From: Gammaproteobacteria bacterium
Lineage (GTDB): Bacteria; Pseudomonadota; Gammaproteobacteria; Pseudomonadales; Pseudohongiellaceae
Direction of reading: 5' to 3'
NCBI GenBank assembly: GCA_009844085.1
Contig: VYCF01000072.1
Coordinates: 1-64,000, forward strand
DNA length: 64,000 bases
A program made the translations under genes and the position numbers. How positions within the stretch are numbered: position 1 is the first letter of the stretch; every line of letters begins with the position of its first letter. The notes under the pieces were generated by a model. It was not told the origin of the DNA. It did no database searches and saw nothing but the letters and a program-made list of their open reading frames with translations. Below, piece by piece: positions 15,445-25,680 of the stretch.

Positions 15445-16995
15445 ATGCCGGAGATCGAGACCGGGGCAGCCGCTGCGGCAGCGGCCGCCGCGACGCTCGG
15501 CGCGCCGTTACTCGATCTTGACGCTTTCGATCCGCAGCACATGGATCGCGGCCTGATCGGTCACGAACTGATCCGGCAGCATCGCGTGCTGCCGCTGATG
15601 CGCCTCGGCGGCCGGCTGCTGCTCGCCTTGTCCGATCCCGCGGCTATGGCCGCGCTCGACGAGATCAAGTTCCGCACCGGTCTCGCGGTCCAGCCGGTGG
15701 TCGTGGAAACGGACAAGCTCGATCGGGCCCTGCGCCTGCAAGGCCGCGGCGAGGGTCTGCTCGACGAACTCGGCCTTGACGAGTTGCAAACGGAATCGGC
15801 GCCGGAAACGGGCACTGCGGGCGAATCCGCGGGCGCCGATGAGACGCCCATCGTGCGCCTGGTCAACCGGCTGCTGCTCGACGCCTTGCAGGCCGGGGCT
15901 TCGGATATTCATTTCGAGCCATTCGAAACGAGTTGCAGGGTCCGCTTCCGCATCGACGGAATCCTGCACGAGATCACCCGCCCTCCGGTCAATATCGCCC
16001 GGCGCATCGCATCGAGACTGAAAATCATGGCGCAGATGGACATTTCGGAACGGCGGCTGCCCCAGGACGGCCGCATCCGCTTGCGTCTGGCGGACGGCGG
16101 CGGGGTCGATTTCCGCGCCAATACCCTGCCCACGCTCTGGGGGGAAAAGCTGGTGTTGCGCATACTCGATGGCGGCGGCGAACAAATGGACATCGACGCC
16201 CTGGGCCTGACGGATTTCCAGCGCGAACAATACCTGTACGCCTTGCAGGCGAGCCAGGGACTTATTCTCGTAACCGGACCCACCGGCAGCGGCAAGACGG
16301 TTACGCTTTACGCCGGATTGCGACTCTTGAATACGCCGGAAAGAAACATCGCCACGGTCGAGGATCCAGTGGAGATCAACCTCGAAGGCGTCAATCAGGT
16401 TGCCGTCAACTCTCGCATCGGGCTGGATTTCGCGCTGGCGCTGCGCGCATTCCTGCGGCAGGACCCGGATGTGCTCATGGTCGGCGAGATCCGCGACCTG
16501 GAAACGGCCGAAATCGCTGTCAAGGCCGCCCAGACCGGTCATCTCGTACTTTCGACCCTGCATACGAACAGCGCGGGAGAAACCCTGAACCGGCTCAAGA
16601 ACATGGGCGTGCCGGCCTTCAACCTGGCGACTTCGGTGCGGCTGATCGTCGCCCAGCGCCTGGCCCGCAAGCTTTGTCCGCATTGCCGGCAGCCGTTGCA
16701 GTTGCCGCGCGAAGCCCTGCGGGAAGCGGGGTTCGAAGCCGCCGGAATCGATAATCTGCAATTGTTCGGCGCCCGGGGTTGCGACAACTGCAAGGGCGGC
16801 TACCGCGGCCGGGTTGGAATTTACGAGTTCCTGCCCATCAGCCCGGCCATGGCGGACATCGTAATGCGCGACGGCAACGCACTCCAGATCGCCGCCCAGG
16901 CACGCAAGGAAGGGCTTGAGGATCTGCGGCGGGCGGCGCTTGAGGCGGCCGCCGCGGGCCTGACCAGCCTTGACGAAGTCAATCGCGTTACTTGA
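15445..16995 (+). CDS. pilB: Type IV pilus assembly ATPase PilB
   Basis: 516 residues from ATG 15445 (GTG 15418, overlapping pilA, is an alternative). The hexameric ATPase drives pilus extension. Seen: Walker A GPTGSGKT at 278-285, the Asp box TVEDPVEI, Walker B around LMVGEIRD, the His box, and a zinc motif CPHC...CDNC. The N-terminal domain is short: a run of alanines leads directly into APLLDLDAFDPQ, where typical PilB proteins (about 570 residues) have some 60 more residues before this point. The gene lies very close to pilA, so a deletion may have removed them. Confidence 0.9.
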   Translation: MPEIETGAAAAAAAAATLGAPLLDLDAFDPQHMDRGLIGHELIRQHRVLPLMRLGGRLLLALSDPAAMAALDEIKFRTGLAVQPVVVETDKLDRALRLQGRGEGLLDELGLDELQTESAPETGTAGESAGADETPIVRLVNRLLLDALQAGASDIHFEPFETSCRVRFRIDGILHEITRPPVNIARRIASRLKIMAQMDISERRLPQDGRIRLRLADGGGVDFRANTLPTLWGEKLVLRILDGGGEQMDIDALGLTDFQREQYLYALQASQGLILVTGPTGSGKTVTLYAGLRLLNTPERNIATVEDPVEINLEGVNQVAVNSRIGLDFALALRAFLRQDPDVLMVGEIRDLETAEIAVKAAQTGHLVLSTLHTNSAGETLNRLKNMGVPAFNLATSVRLIVAQRLARKLCPHCRQPLQLPREALREAGFEAAGIDNLQLFGARGCDNCKGGYRGRVGIYEFLPISPAMADIVMRDGNALQIAAQARKEGLEDLRRAALEAAAAGLTSLDEVNRVT

Positions 16996-17015
16996 ACAGG
17001 CGCAGGCAGGCGGCA

Positions 17016-18224
17016 ATGAACGCTTCGATTAATTTCATCTGGCAGGGAACCGACCGTCAGGGAAAGCCCGTCCAGGGCGAAATCGCCGAGGGAAGTCTTG
17101 CGCTGGCCAAGGCGCGGCTGCGGCGCCAGGGCATTCGGCCGTCGCGGGTCCGGCGCAAGCCCCGATCCCTGTTCGACGTCGGCCGCGAGCGAATCACCGC
17201 GGCCGATATCGCCATTTTTACCCGCCAGTTGGCGACCATGACCAGGTCGGCGATACCCTTGGTGCAAGCGTTGAACATCATGGCCGAAAGCGTAGAAAAC
17301 GCTCGATTGCGCGCCTTGACCCTCAAGGTGCGCGACGATGTCGCCGGCGGCCACGGGCTGGCCGACAGCATGTCGCGGCATCCGCGCCATTTCGATTCGC
17401 TCTATTGCAGCCTGATTGCGGCCGGAGAGTCTTCGGGCACCCTGGATACCATGCTGGACCGGCTCGCGGACTATCGGGAAAAATCGGAAAAGCTCAAGTC
17501 CCGCATCCGCAAGGCGTTGACTTATCCGATTGCCGTGGTCTGCGTCGCTTTGGTGGTGACAGTCGTGCTGCTGACCAGGGTCGTTCCCACCTTTGCCGAC
17601 ACTTTCGCCGGGCTCGACGCCGAATTGCCCTGGTTTACCGAGTTCGTCCTGCGGCTTTCCGACCTGGCCATAGCGCGCTGGCATCAGGCCGCTTCCGCCA
17701 CACTTGCGGCAGTCGCCGCTTCGGTCTGGCTGCCGCGCCGTTTCCCGCGGGCGGCAGGCTTGCGGCAGCGAATGCTGCTGCGCCTTCCGGTGATCGGACC
17801 GCTGTTGCGCAACGCCGCCATCGCCCGATTTTCCCGCACCCTGGCGACCTTGTTCCGGGCCGGCGCGCCGCTGACCGACGCGCTCGAATCCGTTGCCGAT
17901 GCAACGGGCAATGTGGTCTACGCCGAGGCCGCCCGCGCCATCCGCGAGGACGTTCGCAACGGCCAGTCGCTGGCCGGCGCGATTCGTACGGCGAAACTGT
18001 TCCCGCCCTTGCTCGAGCAACTGGTCGGCATCGGCGAAGAGTCCGGCGCGCTCGACGGCATGCTCGACAAATGCGCCAGCTTTTTCGAAGAAGACGTTGA
18101 AAGTCGGGTAGACCGCTTAACGGCCCTGCTTGAGCCCTTTATAATGGCTGCGCTCGGGCTTCTGGTTGGTGGGCTGATGATCGCCATGTACCTGCCGATC
18201 TTCCAGCTCGGCTCGGTCCTCTGA
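17016..18224 (+). CDS. pilC: Type IV pilus inner-membrane platform protein PilC
   Basis: 402 residues from ATG 17016; TTG 16992 overlapping the pilB stop is possible. Two GspF domains (about 65-190 and 265-390) with membrane helices around 165-190, 215-240 and 370-395 are visible, with the repeated pattern FTRQLATMTRSAIPLVQAL / FSRTLATLFRAGAPLTDAL. PilC couples the PilB motor to pilin insertion in the membrane. Third gene of the pil operon. Confidence 0.93.
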   Translation: MNASINFIWQGTDRQGKPVQGEIAEGSLALAKARLRRQGIRPSRVRRKPRSLFDVGRERITAADIAIFTRQLATMTRSAIPLVQALNIMAESVENARLRALTLKVRDDVAGGHGLADSMSRHPRHFDSLYCSLIAAGESSGTLDTMLDRLADYREKSEKLKSRIRKALTYPIAVVCVALVVTVVLLTRVVPTFADTFAGLDAELPWFTEFVLRLSDLAIARWHQAASATLAAVAASVWLPRRFPRAAGLRQRMLLRLPVIGPLLRNAAIARFSRTLATLFRAGAPLTDALESVADATGNVVYAEAARAIREDVRNGQSLAGAIRTAKLFPPLLEQLVGIGEESGALDGMLDKCASFFEEDVESRVDRLTALLEPFIMAALGLLVGGLMIAMYLPIFQLGSVL

Positions 18225-18238
18225 CTAACGGCTACTCC

Positions 18239-19114
18239 ATGCAATTCATGGAACTTCTCGATAACTCACCCGGCATGACCTTCACCGTTTTCCTGGTTCT
18301 CGGTCTGCTGATCGGAAGTTTCGTGAACGTCGTGACGTATCGCCTGCCGATCATGCTCGATCGGCAATGGCAGATCGAAACCAGGCATTTTCTCGGCCTG
18401 CTGGGAGATCCCCGCAACGCCGAAGGCAGGCCCTTCAACCTGATCCGGCCCTGGTCCCATTGTCCGAATTGCAAACGCCGCATCAGACCCTGGGAAATGA
18501 TCCCCGTATTCAGCTATGTGCTGTTACTTGGAAAGTGCGCCGGCTGCCGACAGCGGATCCCGCTGCGATATCCCCTGGTGGAGTTGGCCTGCGGCCTGCT
18601 GGCCGGATTGCTGGTCCTGATTTACGGCGTCGGCTGGCTCACCCTGGCGCTGCTGGTGTTCTGTTACGCCTTGTTCGCGCTTGCGGTCATCGATGCCGAA
18701 AACCAGTTGTTGCCCGACATACTTACCCTGCCGCTGCTCTGGCTGGGCCTGTTGCTGAATGCATTATCCCCGGACCTGCTCGGAACCGGCGCCGCCGACG
18801 CCATCATCGGCGCGGCCGCCGCCTACATCCTGCTCGGCGGATTTCATTACACATATCGCGTGTTGACCGGCAAGGAAGGCATGGCCCAGGGCGACTTCAA
18901 ACTGCTTGCCGCCATGTGCGCCTGGCTGGGCTGGATCGCCTTGCCGTTCATCGTGCTCATTTCATCGGTCACCGGCGCGATCTGGGGCCTGACCCTGGTC
19001 ACGATTCACGGCCGATCCTGGTTGCAGCCGCTCGCTTTCGGACCCTTTCTGGTCTTCGCGGGCTTCACGGTGCTGCTAATAGGGCCGGAACGCATGGCCG
19101 GCTGGCTGGGCTGA
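18239..19114 (+). CDS. pilD: Prepilin peptidase / N-methyltransferase PilD
   Basis: 291 residues, about 8 membrane helices. It cleaves prepilin leaders and methylates the new N-terminus. Seen: the N-terminal methylase-type domain with the cytoplasmic cysteines CPNC and CAGC, and the two aspartates of the aspartic protease, in AVIDAENQLLPD and GMAQGDFKL. The usual GMGYGDFKLL is GMAQGDFKLL here. It precedes coaE by 15 bases, the standard gammaproteobacterial arrangement. Confidence 0.94.
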   Translation: MQFMELLDNSPGMTFTVFLVLGLLIGSFVNVVTYRLPIMLDRQWQIETRHFLGLLGDPRNAEGRPFNLIRPWSHCPNCKRRIRPWEMIPVFSYVLLLGKCAGCRQRIPLRYPLVELACGLLAGLLVLIYGVGWLTLALLVFCYALFALAVIDAENQLLPDILTLPLLWLGLLLNALSPDLLGTGAADAIIGAAAAYILLGGFHYTYRVLTGKEGMAQGDFKLLAAMCAWLGWIALPFIVLISSVTGAIWGLTLVTIHGRSWLQPLAFGPFLVFAGFTVLLIGPERMAGWLG

Positions 19115-19129
19115 AGGAAATCCCGAGTC

Positions 19130-19732
19130 GTGTTCACGGTGGGACTGACCGGCGGCATCGGCAGCGGCAAAAGCACCATTGCCGGCATTTTTGCCGGATT
19201 GGGTGCGGAAATAATCGACGCCGATCTCGTGGCGCGCGAAGTCGTCGAACCGCCGAGTACCGCGCTCGACGCCATCCGCGCGCGTTACGGCGAAGAAATA
19301 TTGACCGCCGAAGGTAAGCTCGACCGGCCGCGTATGCGCAAGCTGGTCTTTGCCGACGAAGCCGAGCGCGCCTGGCTTGAAGACCTGCTGCATCCCCTGA
19401 TCGATGCGCGCATGAAGCAGAAAATAACCGCCTGTCAAAGCGCCTATTGCATGCTCGTTTCACCGCTTTTATTGGAAACTTCCCAACGCCGGCTCGTCGA
19501 CCGCGTGCTCGTGGTCGATGTCTCCCGGCAAGCCCAGTTACAGCGCAGCTTGTTGCGGGACCAGAGCGAGCGCGCCACCATTGAGGCGATCATAGACGCC
19601 CAGGCCAGCCGCGAGGAACGTCTGCGCGCAGCCGATGATGTGATCGACAACGAAGGCCCCCAAAGCGCACTTGCGGCCCGCGCGAAAGACTTGCACACAG
19701 CTTATCTGGCTATCGCGAAAGCTCATGAATGA
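19130..19732 (+). CDS. coaE: Dephospho-CoA kinase
   Basis: 200 residues, GTG start. It performs the last step of CoA synthesis, ATP-dependent phosphorylation of dephospho-CoA. P-loop [11 protein letters not shown] is at residues 5-15, followed by [10 protein letters not shown] and the CoaE-type LHPLI...SPLLLE region. It overlaps yacG by 8 bases. Confidence 0.95.
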   Translation: MFTVGLTGGIGSGKSTIAGIFAGLGAEIIDADLVAREVVEPPSTALDAIRARYGEEILTAEGKLDRPRMRKLVFADEAERAWLEDLLHPLIDARMKQKITACQSAYCMLVSPLLLETSQRRLVDRVLVVDVSRQAQLQRSLLRDQSERATIEAIIDAQASREERLRAADDVIDNEGPQSALAARAKDLHTAYLAIAKAHE

Positions 19733-19922
19733 CGAAATCGACTCGATAAACTGCCCGAACTGCGGCAAGGAAGTGGAGTGGACCGCAAACAACCGCTTCC
19801 GACCTTTCTGCTGCGAGCGCTGCCGCCTCATCGACCTGGGCGAGTGGGCCGCGGAAAACTATCGCGTACCGGGCGAACCCTCAGCGCCGCCGGACATACC
19901 AGACTCAGAATCCCTGCAATAG
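19725..19922 (+). CDS. yacG: Zinc protein YacG (DNA gyrase inhibitor)
   Basis: 65 residues. Four cysteines at 10, 13, 29 and 33 form the CX2C-X15-CX3C zinc site of YacG, followed by [14 protein letters not shown]. coli YacG binds GyrB and inhibits gyrase. It overlaps the coaE end by 8 bases, as expected for the pilD-coaE-yacG group. It is convergent with the Nudix gene. Confidence 0.93.
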   Translation: MNDEIDSINCPNCGKEVEWTANNRFRPFCCERCRLIDLGEWAAENYRVPGEPSAPPDIPDSESLQ

Positions 19923-19930
19923 CTCTCTTT

Positions 19931-20917
19931 TCAGCGGACAAATCCGCTGATGCCGGCTACGCCGAAAGCGCCATGCGCCCGCGCCGGACGCGCCAGTTCG
20001 GGGCGCATGCCGCCGAGCGCGTATACGGGCAGGCTGACCTGGTCCGCGAGCCGGCGGAAGCCGTTCCAGCCCAACAATTGCGAGGCCTGATATTTGCCCG
20101 TTGCGGCCACCGGCGAAAGCAGGACGAAATCGGCCCCGAGGGTCTCGGCGCGGCGCAGTTCAGCCAGCGAATGGCACGAAGCGCTGAACAGGCAGCCCGG
20201 CGGAACCGGACGCCTATCCAGTTCGGCGAGGACGCGGCTCGAGGCGTGAAATCCGCATTCCGGCGATTCGAATTCGAAACATTCGGGAAGATTATTGAAC
20301 AGCAGCCGGGTCCGGCTGCCCGCGGCCAATTCCATCGCCTTCATGAACCGTTTCCGATAGCGGTCCGGGGGCAATTTCGTCTGACGCACCTGGACCAGTT
20401 CCCGGCCCGAGGCGATCAGCTTTCGCATCAGTTCGAGGAATTCGCCCTCGCTGTCCACGTCGGGCGTAATCGTGATCGTTTCCGGTAAGCGCAGCAGTTC
20501 GACTATGCGGGCGTTGGCTGCCGGGAAGTCGGCGGCCAGCAATTCCTGCCGCGCCCGCCATTCGATCCGCTGTCCTTCCTTGCCCGACGGCTCGCCGGCA
20601 TGGCGGCTTACCAGGTGGACGTCCAGCAGTACATGCTTGTCGGCATAGCGATGTTCCACCCGGCACAATGGATGGCTCGCCAACAGCCGCAGCCCCGTTT
20701 CCTCATGAATTTCCCGATGCAGCGCCTGCAGACGCGGCTCGCCCGGCTCGGGCTTGCCACCGGGGAATTCCCACAGGCCGCCCTGATGACTGTGCCGATT
20801 GCGCAAGGCGACCAGCACTTCGTCCCGGTGATTGAAAATCACGGCCACCATGACGTGAACCGGAACCGACCTTGCCCGCGCCCCAGCGTCGGGAGTTTCA
20901 ACTGCGATATTCGGCAT
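19931..20917 (-). CDS. Nudix hydrolase (MutT type) fused to a ThiE/TenI-like domain
   Basis: 328 residues. The N-terminal half (about 18-145) is a MutT-type pyrophosphatase with a complete Nudix box from about residue 52 (GGKPEPGE...REIHEETGL), likely removing 8-oxo-dGTP. The C-terminal half (about 150-328) is a thiamine-phosphate-synthase/TenI-like barrel (LVQVRQTKLP, LGADFVLLSPV...TGKY, PVYALGG). This fusion occurs widely beside secA and argJ in gammaproteobacteria; the role of the second half is unsettled. It overlaps argJ by 20 bases. Confidence 0.9.
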   Translation of the reverse strand: MPNIAVETPDAGARARSVPVHVMVAVIFNHRDEVLVALRNRHSHQGGLWEFPGGKPEPGEPRLQALHREIHEETGLRLLASHPLCRVEHRYADKHVLLDVHLVSRHAGEPSGKEGQRIEWRARQELLAADFPAANARIVELLRLPETITITPDVDSEGEFLELMRKLIASGRELVQVRQTKLPPDRYRKRFMKAMELAAGSRTRLLFNNLPECFEFESPECGFHASSRVLAELDRRPVPPGCLFSASCHSLAELRRAETLGADFVLLSPVAATGKYQASQLLGWNGFRRLADQVSLPVYALGGMRPELARPARAHGAFGVAGISGFVR

Positions 20918-22121
20918 TGATGCGCACGTAGTCGTGGCTCAGATCGGAAGTCCAGACCGTTTCCCTGCATTCGCCACGGCCAAGACGAATATCGATGTCG
21001 ATATCGGTTCCCGCCATGGCGGCGAGGCCGGCCTCCTCGGAATAGTCCGGATGCGGTTCTCCGTCGGCGACGACCGGCGCGCCGCCGAGGTAAATCCGTA
21101 GTCCGGCCAGATCGAGATCCGCAATCCCCGCCCTGCCGACAGCGGCGAGTATGCGGCCCCAGTTCGGATCCGAGGCAAAACAGGCTGTTTTTACCAGCGG
21201 CGATTCCGCCACCGCATAGGCAACTTGCAGGCATTCGCCTGAAGTGGCGCCTTCGCTCACGCGCACGGTAACGAACTTGCTCCCGCCTTCGGCGTCGCGG
21301 ATGATCGCCTGGGCCAGCCGCCGGAACACTTCCGCCAGCGCCGAGCGGAAACTCTCCCAGTCGGCGCCGTCCTGTTCGCCCAGGGCCGCGCCGGCGCCGG
21401 TTGCGGTCAATACGCAGGCGTCATTGGTCGAGGTATCGCCGTCTACGGTTATGCGATTGAAACTGTTTTCCACTTGCTCGCGCAGAAGCGAATCGACCTG
21501 GGCTCTGCTGAGTTTCGCGTCGGTGAAAACGAAAGCCAGCATCGTCGCCATGTCGGGCCGGATCATGCCGGAGCCCTTGGCAATGCCGGCGATACGAACA
21601 GTCTTGCCACCGAAATTGAGTTCGGCGTATGCGGTTTTCGGCCGGGTGTCGGTGGTGAGAATGGCTTTTGCCGCCTCCAGCCACGCGCCGGGGTCGAGCC
21701 GCGCCGTCAATTGCGGCAGCGCGTCCGTTATCCGATCGACCGGCAGCGCTTCGCCGATGACGCCGGTGGAAAACGGCAGCACCTGCTCCGCCGGCACGCC
21801 GCAGCGGCGCGCCAATGCCTCGCAACACGAAAGTGCCGCCCTGCGGCCCGCGGCGCCGGTTCCCGCATTCGCGTTACCGGCATTGATCAGCAGATAACGC
21901 GGGCGGGCCGCGGCCAGATGCGCCCGGGCGATTTCCACCGGAGCGGCGCAAAATGCATTGCGCGTGAACACCGCGCAAGTTTCGCTGCCTGGAGCAAGTT
22001 CCATGGCGACCAGATCGGGCCGGTCCCGGTAGCGGATATTCGCGCTAACCGCCGACAGGCGTACACCCGGAACGGTTCTGACGGGCTCCGGCGGCAAGCC
22101 GCCGTCAGCGGATGCGGCCAC
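20898..22121 (-). CDS. argJ: Bifunctional ornithine acetyltransferase / N-acetylglutamate synthase
   Basis: 407 residues. ArgJ transfers acetyl from N-acetylornithine to glutamate in the cyclic arginine pathway. The self-cleavage motif is present: [14 protein letters not shown], where Thr193 becomes the N-terminal nucleophile of the beta chain. GDTSTND and the C-terminal [16 protein letters not shown] are also family marks. It overlaps secA by 17 bases and the Nudix gene by 20, so the three form a coupled unit. Confidence 0.95.
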   Translation of the reverse strand: MAASADGGLPPEPVRTVPGVRLSAVSANIRYRDRPDLVAMELAPGSETCAVFTRNAFCAAPVEIARAHLAAARPRYLLINAGNANAGTGAAGRRAALSCCEALARRCGVPAEQVLPFSTGVIGEALPVDRITDALPQLTARLDPGAWLEAAKAILTTDTRPKTAYAELNFGGKTVRIAGIAKGSGMIRPDMATMLAFVFTDAKLSRAQVDSLLREQVENSFNRITVDGDTSTNDACVLTATGAGAALGEQDGADWESFRSALAEVFRRLAQAIIRDAEGGSKFVTVRVSEGATSGECLQVAYAVAESPLVKTACFASDPNWGRILAAVGRAGIADLDLAGLRIYLGGAPVVADGEPHPDYSEEAGLAAMAGTDIDIDIRLGRGECRETVWTSDLSHDYVRINAEYRS

Positions 22122-24918
22122 AACAGACTTTGTATTTCTTGCCGGAACCGCATGGGCAAGGCGCGTTGCGTCCTACCTTCGGCACTTCCCGGATAAAAGG
22201 TTGCGGCCGCAATTGCCCCGGCGCCTGCCCGGGCCCGGGAGGCGGCGCCTGTCCGGGCATGGTCTGTCCGGAGGGCGGCGAAGTCCGCGCTTGCCCGGCA
22301 GCCGCGCCACCGAGCGCGGATACGCTTTGATGCTGGAAATTCATGCGTTCCCGCGCCGCTTCCTGCTGTCGCCGCCGCTCGATGGCGGCCGCTTCGTCTT
22401 CCTGGCGGATGTTCACCTGGCTCAGCATCTTGACCACTTCGAACTGGAAATTCGACAGCAGATCCTGAAACAGGGCGAAGGCTTCGCGCTTGTATTCCTG
22501 GCGGGGATTCCTGCCGCCGTAACTGCGCAGGAAGATGCCCTGGCGGAGATGATCCATGGTGGCCAGATGCTCCTTCCACAAGGTGTCGAGAATCTGCAGC
22601 ATGATCTGCTTCTCGAACAAACGCATCTTTTCGCCCACGACGGAACACTTGGCGATGTATTCCTCCGCCAGGACCGAGGTTATCTTTTCCTTGAGCAGGT
22701 GTTCCTGGAGCGATTCGTCTTCGTCCAGCCATTTACCGACCGGCAGCTTCGAGCGGAATTCGGCTTCGATTGACTGCTCCAGGCCTTCGAGATCCCATTG
22801 TTCCGGAATGCTTTGCGGCGGAATGAAGCGGTCGACGATCTGGGAGGTCACCTCGTCCCGCATACCGTCGAGCATCTCGGTGACATCCTCGTTGCTCATC
22901 AGTTCATTGCGCTGCCGATAGATGATCGTGCGCTGGTCGTTGGCGACATTGTCATATTCAAGCAATTGCTTTCTTATATCGAAGTTGCGGCCTTCCACCT
23001 TGCGCTGGGCCTTTTCGATCGAGCGCGTGACCATGCTGGCCTCGATCGCTTCGCCGCGTTGCATGCCGAGCCGCCGCATGAAGTTCTTCACGCCTTCGCT
23101 GGCGAAAATCCGCATCAGATCGTCTTCCATCGACAGGTAGAAACGCGAATGTCCCGGATCGCCCTGGCGCCCGGCGCGTCCGCGGAGCTGGTTGTCGATG
23201 CGGCGCGATTCGTGACGTTCGGTGCCGACGATGTGCAATCCGCCGGCCGCCACGACCTGCTCGTGCCGTTCCCGCCAATCGTCGCGAATTCGCCGGATTC
23301 GCGCCTCGTCGGGCGCCTCCAGCGCTTCGACTTCGGCCTCCCACTTGCCGCCGAGCACGATATCGGTGCCGCGGCCCGCCATATTGGTAGCGATGGTCAC
23401 GGCGCCGGGGCGGCCGGCCTGGGCGATGATATGCGCTTCCTTTTCGTGAAACTTGGCATTGAGCACTTCGTGCTTGACGCCGTTCTTTTTCAGAAAGTTC
23501 GAAAGCAGTTCCGAATTCTCGATCGAGGCGGTGCCCACGAGCACCGGCGCGCCCTTGCCGCTGATCTCGGTGATGTCCGCGACCACGGCTTCGAACTTCT
23601 CTTCCATGGTCAGATAGATCAGGTCGTTGTCGTCGATACGGATCATCGCCACGTTGGTCGGAATGACGATGACATCGAGCCCGTAGATCTGGTTGAATTC
23701 GAAGGCTTCCGTGTCCGCCGTGCCGGTCATGCCGGCAAGCTTGCGATAGATGCGGAAATAGTTCTGAAAGGTGGTGGAGGCCAGGGTCTGGCTTTCGCTC
23801 TGGATCGGCAATCTTTCCTTGGCTTCCAGCGCCTGGTGCAGGCCCTCGGAAAGGCGCCGGCCCTCCATGGTGCGGCCGGTGTGCTCATCGATCAATACGA
23901 TGCGCTGGTCCTGCACGATGTATTGCACGTCCTTCTGGAACAGATGATGCGCTTTCAGCGCGGCCTGGATGTGATGCAGCAAGGTCAGGTTGGTCGCCGC
24001 GTAAAGCGATTCGCCCGGATTCAGCAAATTGCGGGCCGTCAGCAATTCCTCGACGAAGGCATGGCCCGATTCGGTAAGTTCAACCTGCCGGGTCTTCTCG
24101 TCGACGGTGAAATGGCCGCTTTCCTCGGCGACATAGTTTCGGTCCATCATTTCCAGCTTGGACTTCTCCACCCGGCTGCCGCGCTTGAGGCGCGGAATGA
24201 GCTTGTTGATGTCCTGGTAAAGCTGGGAACTGTCTTCGGCGGCGCCGGAAATGATCAGCGGGGTGCGCGCTTCGTCGATGAGAATCGAGTCGACTTCGTC
24301 GACGATGGCGAAATTGAGCGGCTTCTGCATGCGGTCTTCGAGTCTGAAGGCCATGTTGTCGCGCAGGTAGTCGAAGCCGAATTCGTTGTTCGTGCCATAA
24401 GTGATCGAACAGCCGTAGGCGGCCTGCTTTTCCGCCACCGTCGTGCCGGCCTTGATCACGCCCACGCTGAGTCCGAGAAATTCGTAGATCGGCCGCATCC
24501 AGTTGGCGTCGCGCTCGGCAAGATATTCGTTAACCGTGACGATATGCACGCCCTCGCCCGAAAGCGAGTTCAGATAGGCCGGCAAGGTCGCCACCAGGGT
24601 CTTGCCTTCGCCGGTGCGCATCTCGGCGATCGAACCTTCGTGCAACACGATGCCGCCAATCATCTGCACATCGAAATGACGCAACTCCAGCGTTCGCTTG
24701 CTAGCCTCGCGCACGGCGGCGAAGGCCTCGGGAAGCAGTTTCTCGAGCGATTCACCCTGTTCCAGCCGGGCGCGCAATTCCCCGGTTCCCGCCCGAATCT
24801 CCTCGTCCGTCTTGCCCTCGTACTCCGCCTCCAGCCGGTTGATCGCAGCCACGGTCTTCCGCATCCGCTTCAACTTCCGCGAATTGCTGCTGCCAAAGAT
24901 TCTGCTGAGTAAGTTCAT
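22105..24918 (-). CDS. secA: Preprotein translocase ATPase SecA
   Basis: 937 residues, full length. The motor binds SecYEG and pushes unfolded preproteins across the inner membrane. Seen: [17 protein letters not shown] (Walker A), [20 protein letters not shown] (DEAD-type Walker B), GTDIVLGG, and the C-terminal zinc tail [13 protein letters not shown] that binds SecB and phospholipids. A Pro/Gly/Gln-rich linker precedes the tail. No secM-like leader is visible upstream, where a toxin-antitoxin pair stands instead of lpxC. Confidence 0.98.
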   Translation of the reverse strand: MNLLSRIFGSSNSRKLKRMRKTVAAINRLEAEYEGKTDEEIRAGTGELRARLEQGESLEKLLPEAFAAVREASKRTLELRHFDVQMIGGIVLHEGSIAEMRTGEGKTLVATLPAYLNSLSGEGVHIVTVNEYLAERDANWMRPIYEFLGLSVGVIKAGTTVAEKQAAYGCSITYGTNNEFGFDYLRDNMAFRLEDRMQKPLNFAIVDEVDSILIDEARTPLIISGAAEDSSQLYQDINKLIPRLKRGSRVEKSKLEMMDRNYVAEESGHFTVDEKTRQVELTESGHAFVEELLTARNLLNPGESLYAATNLTLLHHIQAALKAHHLFQKDVQYIVQDQRIVLIDEHTGRTMEGRRLSEGLHQALEAKERLPIQSESQTLASTTFQNYFRIYRKLAGMTGTADTEAFEFNQIYGLDVIVIPTNVAMIRIDDNDLIYLTMEEKFEAVVADITEISGKGAPVLVGTASIENSELLSNFLKKNGVKHEVLNAKFHEKEAHIIAQAGRPGAVTIATNMAGRGTDIVLGGKWEAEVEALEAPDEARIRRIRDDWRERHEQVVAAGGLHIVGTERHESRRIDNQLRGRAGRQGDPGHSRFYLSMEDDLMRIFASEGVKNFMRRLGMQRGEAIEASMVTRSIEKAQRKVEGRNFDIRKQLLEYDNVANDQRTIIYRQRNELMSNEDVTEMLDGMRDEVTSQIVDRFIPPQSIPEQWDLEGLEQSIEAEFRSKLPVGKWLDEDESLQEHLLKEKITSVLAEEYIAKCSVVGEKMRLFEKQIMLQILDTLWKEHLATMDHLRQGIFLRSYGGRNPRQEYKREAFALFQDLLSNFQFEVVKMLSQVNIRQEDEAAAIERRRQQEAARERMNFQHQSVSALGGAAAGQARTSPPSGQTMPGQAPPPGPGQAPGQLRPQPFIREVPKVGRNAPCPCGSGKKYKVCCGRIR

Positions 24919-24956
24919 CTGGGATTCGGATCCGGCGCCGGGTGTGGCGAATGCGG

Positions 24957-24985
24957 ATTATAGTCTGGAAGCGTTTTCGATTCAG
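24957..24985 (-). promoter_or_regulatory. secA: Candidate secA promoter
   Basis: A perfect -10 hexamer TATAAT (minus strand, 24962-24957) has a weak -35 (CTGAAT, 24985-24980) at 17-base spacing. The start would fall about 30 bases before the secA ATG. It separates secA from brnTA. Confidence 0.45.
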
Positions 24986-25024
24986 AAGACTTGTCGGTTC
25001 CGCGTCCGAACCACCCAAATCTGC

Positions 25025-25285
25025 TCACCCGGCCAGTCCGGACAAGGCCCCTTCTTCGAGTTCTTCGCGCAATACGCGCCGCAACGCGCTTTCCAGATGT
25101 TCTCTTTCCAGATACTCCCGCAGCGCCTGATTGATCGCGGTTTGATAACCGCGCCCACCGCTCTTTGCCCGGCCGCGGAAAGCTTCCAGGATGTCCTTGT
25201 CCAGCAGGATGGTAATTCGGGATTTTCCCTTTTGCGCCGCAGGCGCTCCTCTCCGGGCGCCGCCAAAATCATATTCCTTCCGCAT
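25025..25285 (-). CDS. brnA: BrnA-type antitoxin
   Basis: 86 residues. It has a ribbon-helix-helix region RITILLDKDILEAFRGRAKSGGRGYQTAINQALREYL, the pattern of the BrnA/CopG antitoxin group that binds the operon promoter. A basic N-terminus and an acidic helical tail (about 60-82) that should bind the toxin flank it. It overlaps the upstream toxin gene by 17 bases, toxin first, as in other brnTA pairs. Confidence 0.85.
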   Translation of the reverse strand: MRKEYDFGGARRGAPAAQKGKSRITILLDKDILEAFRGRAKSGGRGYQTAINQALREYLEREHLESALRRVLREELEEGALSGLAG

Positions 25286-25544
25286 ATGCTTCTCTCTCTT
25301 TTCGCGTTGCCTTGCGCGCGGAAATGATCCGCGCAGCTTCGCCTCTTTGTGTGAACACCACTACGATCACCCTGCTTAGCGCATCCATGCCGATGGTGAC
25401 CTGTCTTCTTTCAGTAAGCGCATCCGGGTCTTCTATCGTCAAGGCGACAGGATCGCTCAGAACCAGTTCGGCATCCTCGAAAGCAACTCCATGCTTCGCC
25501 AAATTGCTGCGCGCTTTGCTCTGGTCCCAGATAACGATACTCAC
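25269..25544 (-). CDS. brnT: BrnT-type ribonuclease toxin
   Basis: 91 residues with a GTG start. The family pattern is clear: WDQSKARSNLAKHGVAFEDAELVLSDP, RRQVTIGMDALSRVIVVVFTQRG, then ARIISARKATRKEREAY. BrnT has a RelE-like fold and cleaves RNA; BrnA neutralises it. No ribosome-binding site precedes the start, and the predicted transcription start is only about 2 bases upstream, so translation may be leaderless. Confidence 0.88.
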   Translation of the reverse strand: MSIVIWDQSKARSNLAKHGVAFEDAELVLSDPVALTIEDPDALTERRQVTIGMDALSRVIVVVFTQRGEAARIISARKATRKEREAYAEGI

Positions 25545-25552
25545 AAAGCCAG

Positions 25553-25581
25553 AGTATGCATAATAATATGCATATTGTCAA
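25553..25581 (-). promoter_or_regulatory. brnTA promoter with twin TATGCATA operator
   Basis: On the minus strand a perfect -35 TTGACA (25581-25576) is followed after 17 bases by -10 CATACT (25558-25553). Two copies of the self-symmetric octamer TATGCATA, at 25555-25562 and 25567-25574, lie between and over the -10. This is an ideal place for autorepression by the BrnA-BrnT complex. Confidence 0.6.
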
Positions 25582-25680
25582 TGTGTCGTCGATTTGCAGA
25601 AGGCGAACTGGAATCGGCATGGCGGGGTCGTGATAGTATTTTCGCGAATGGGGAAATCTTGAAACTTGGCGTCAAAAATC

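Noticed and set aside
15508..17016. 502-codon open frame on the minus strand across pilB
   Set aside because: Antisense shadow of pilB; composition-driven and without family motifs.
20300..20917. TPP riboswitch for the ThiE-like domain
   Set aside because: The start of this gene overlaps argJ by 20 bases and leaves no leader; the ThiE half is part of a Nudix fusion rather than a thiamine operon.
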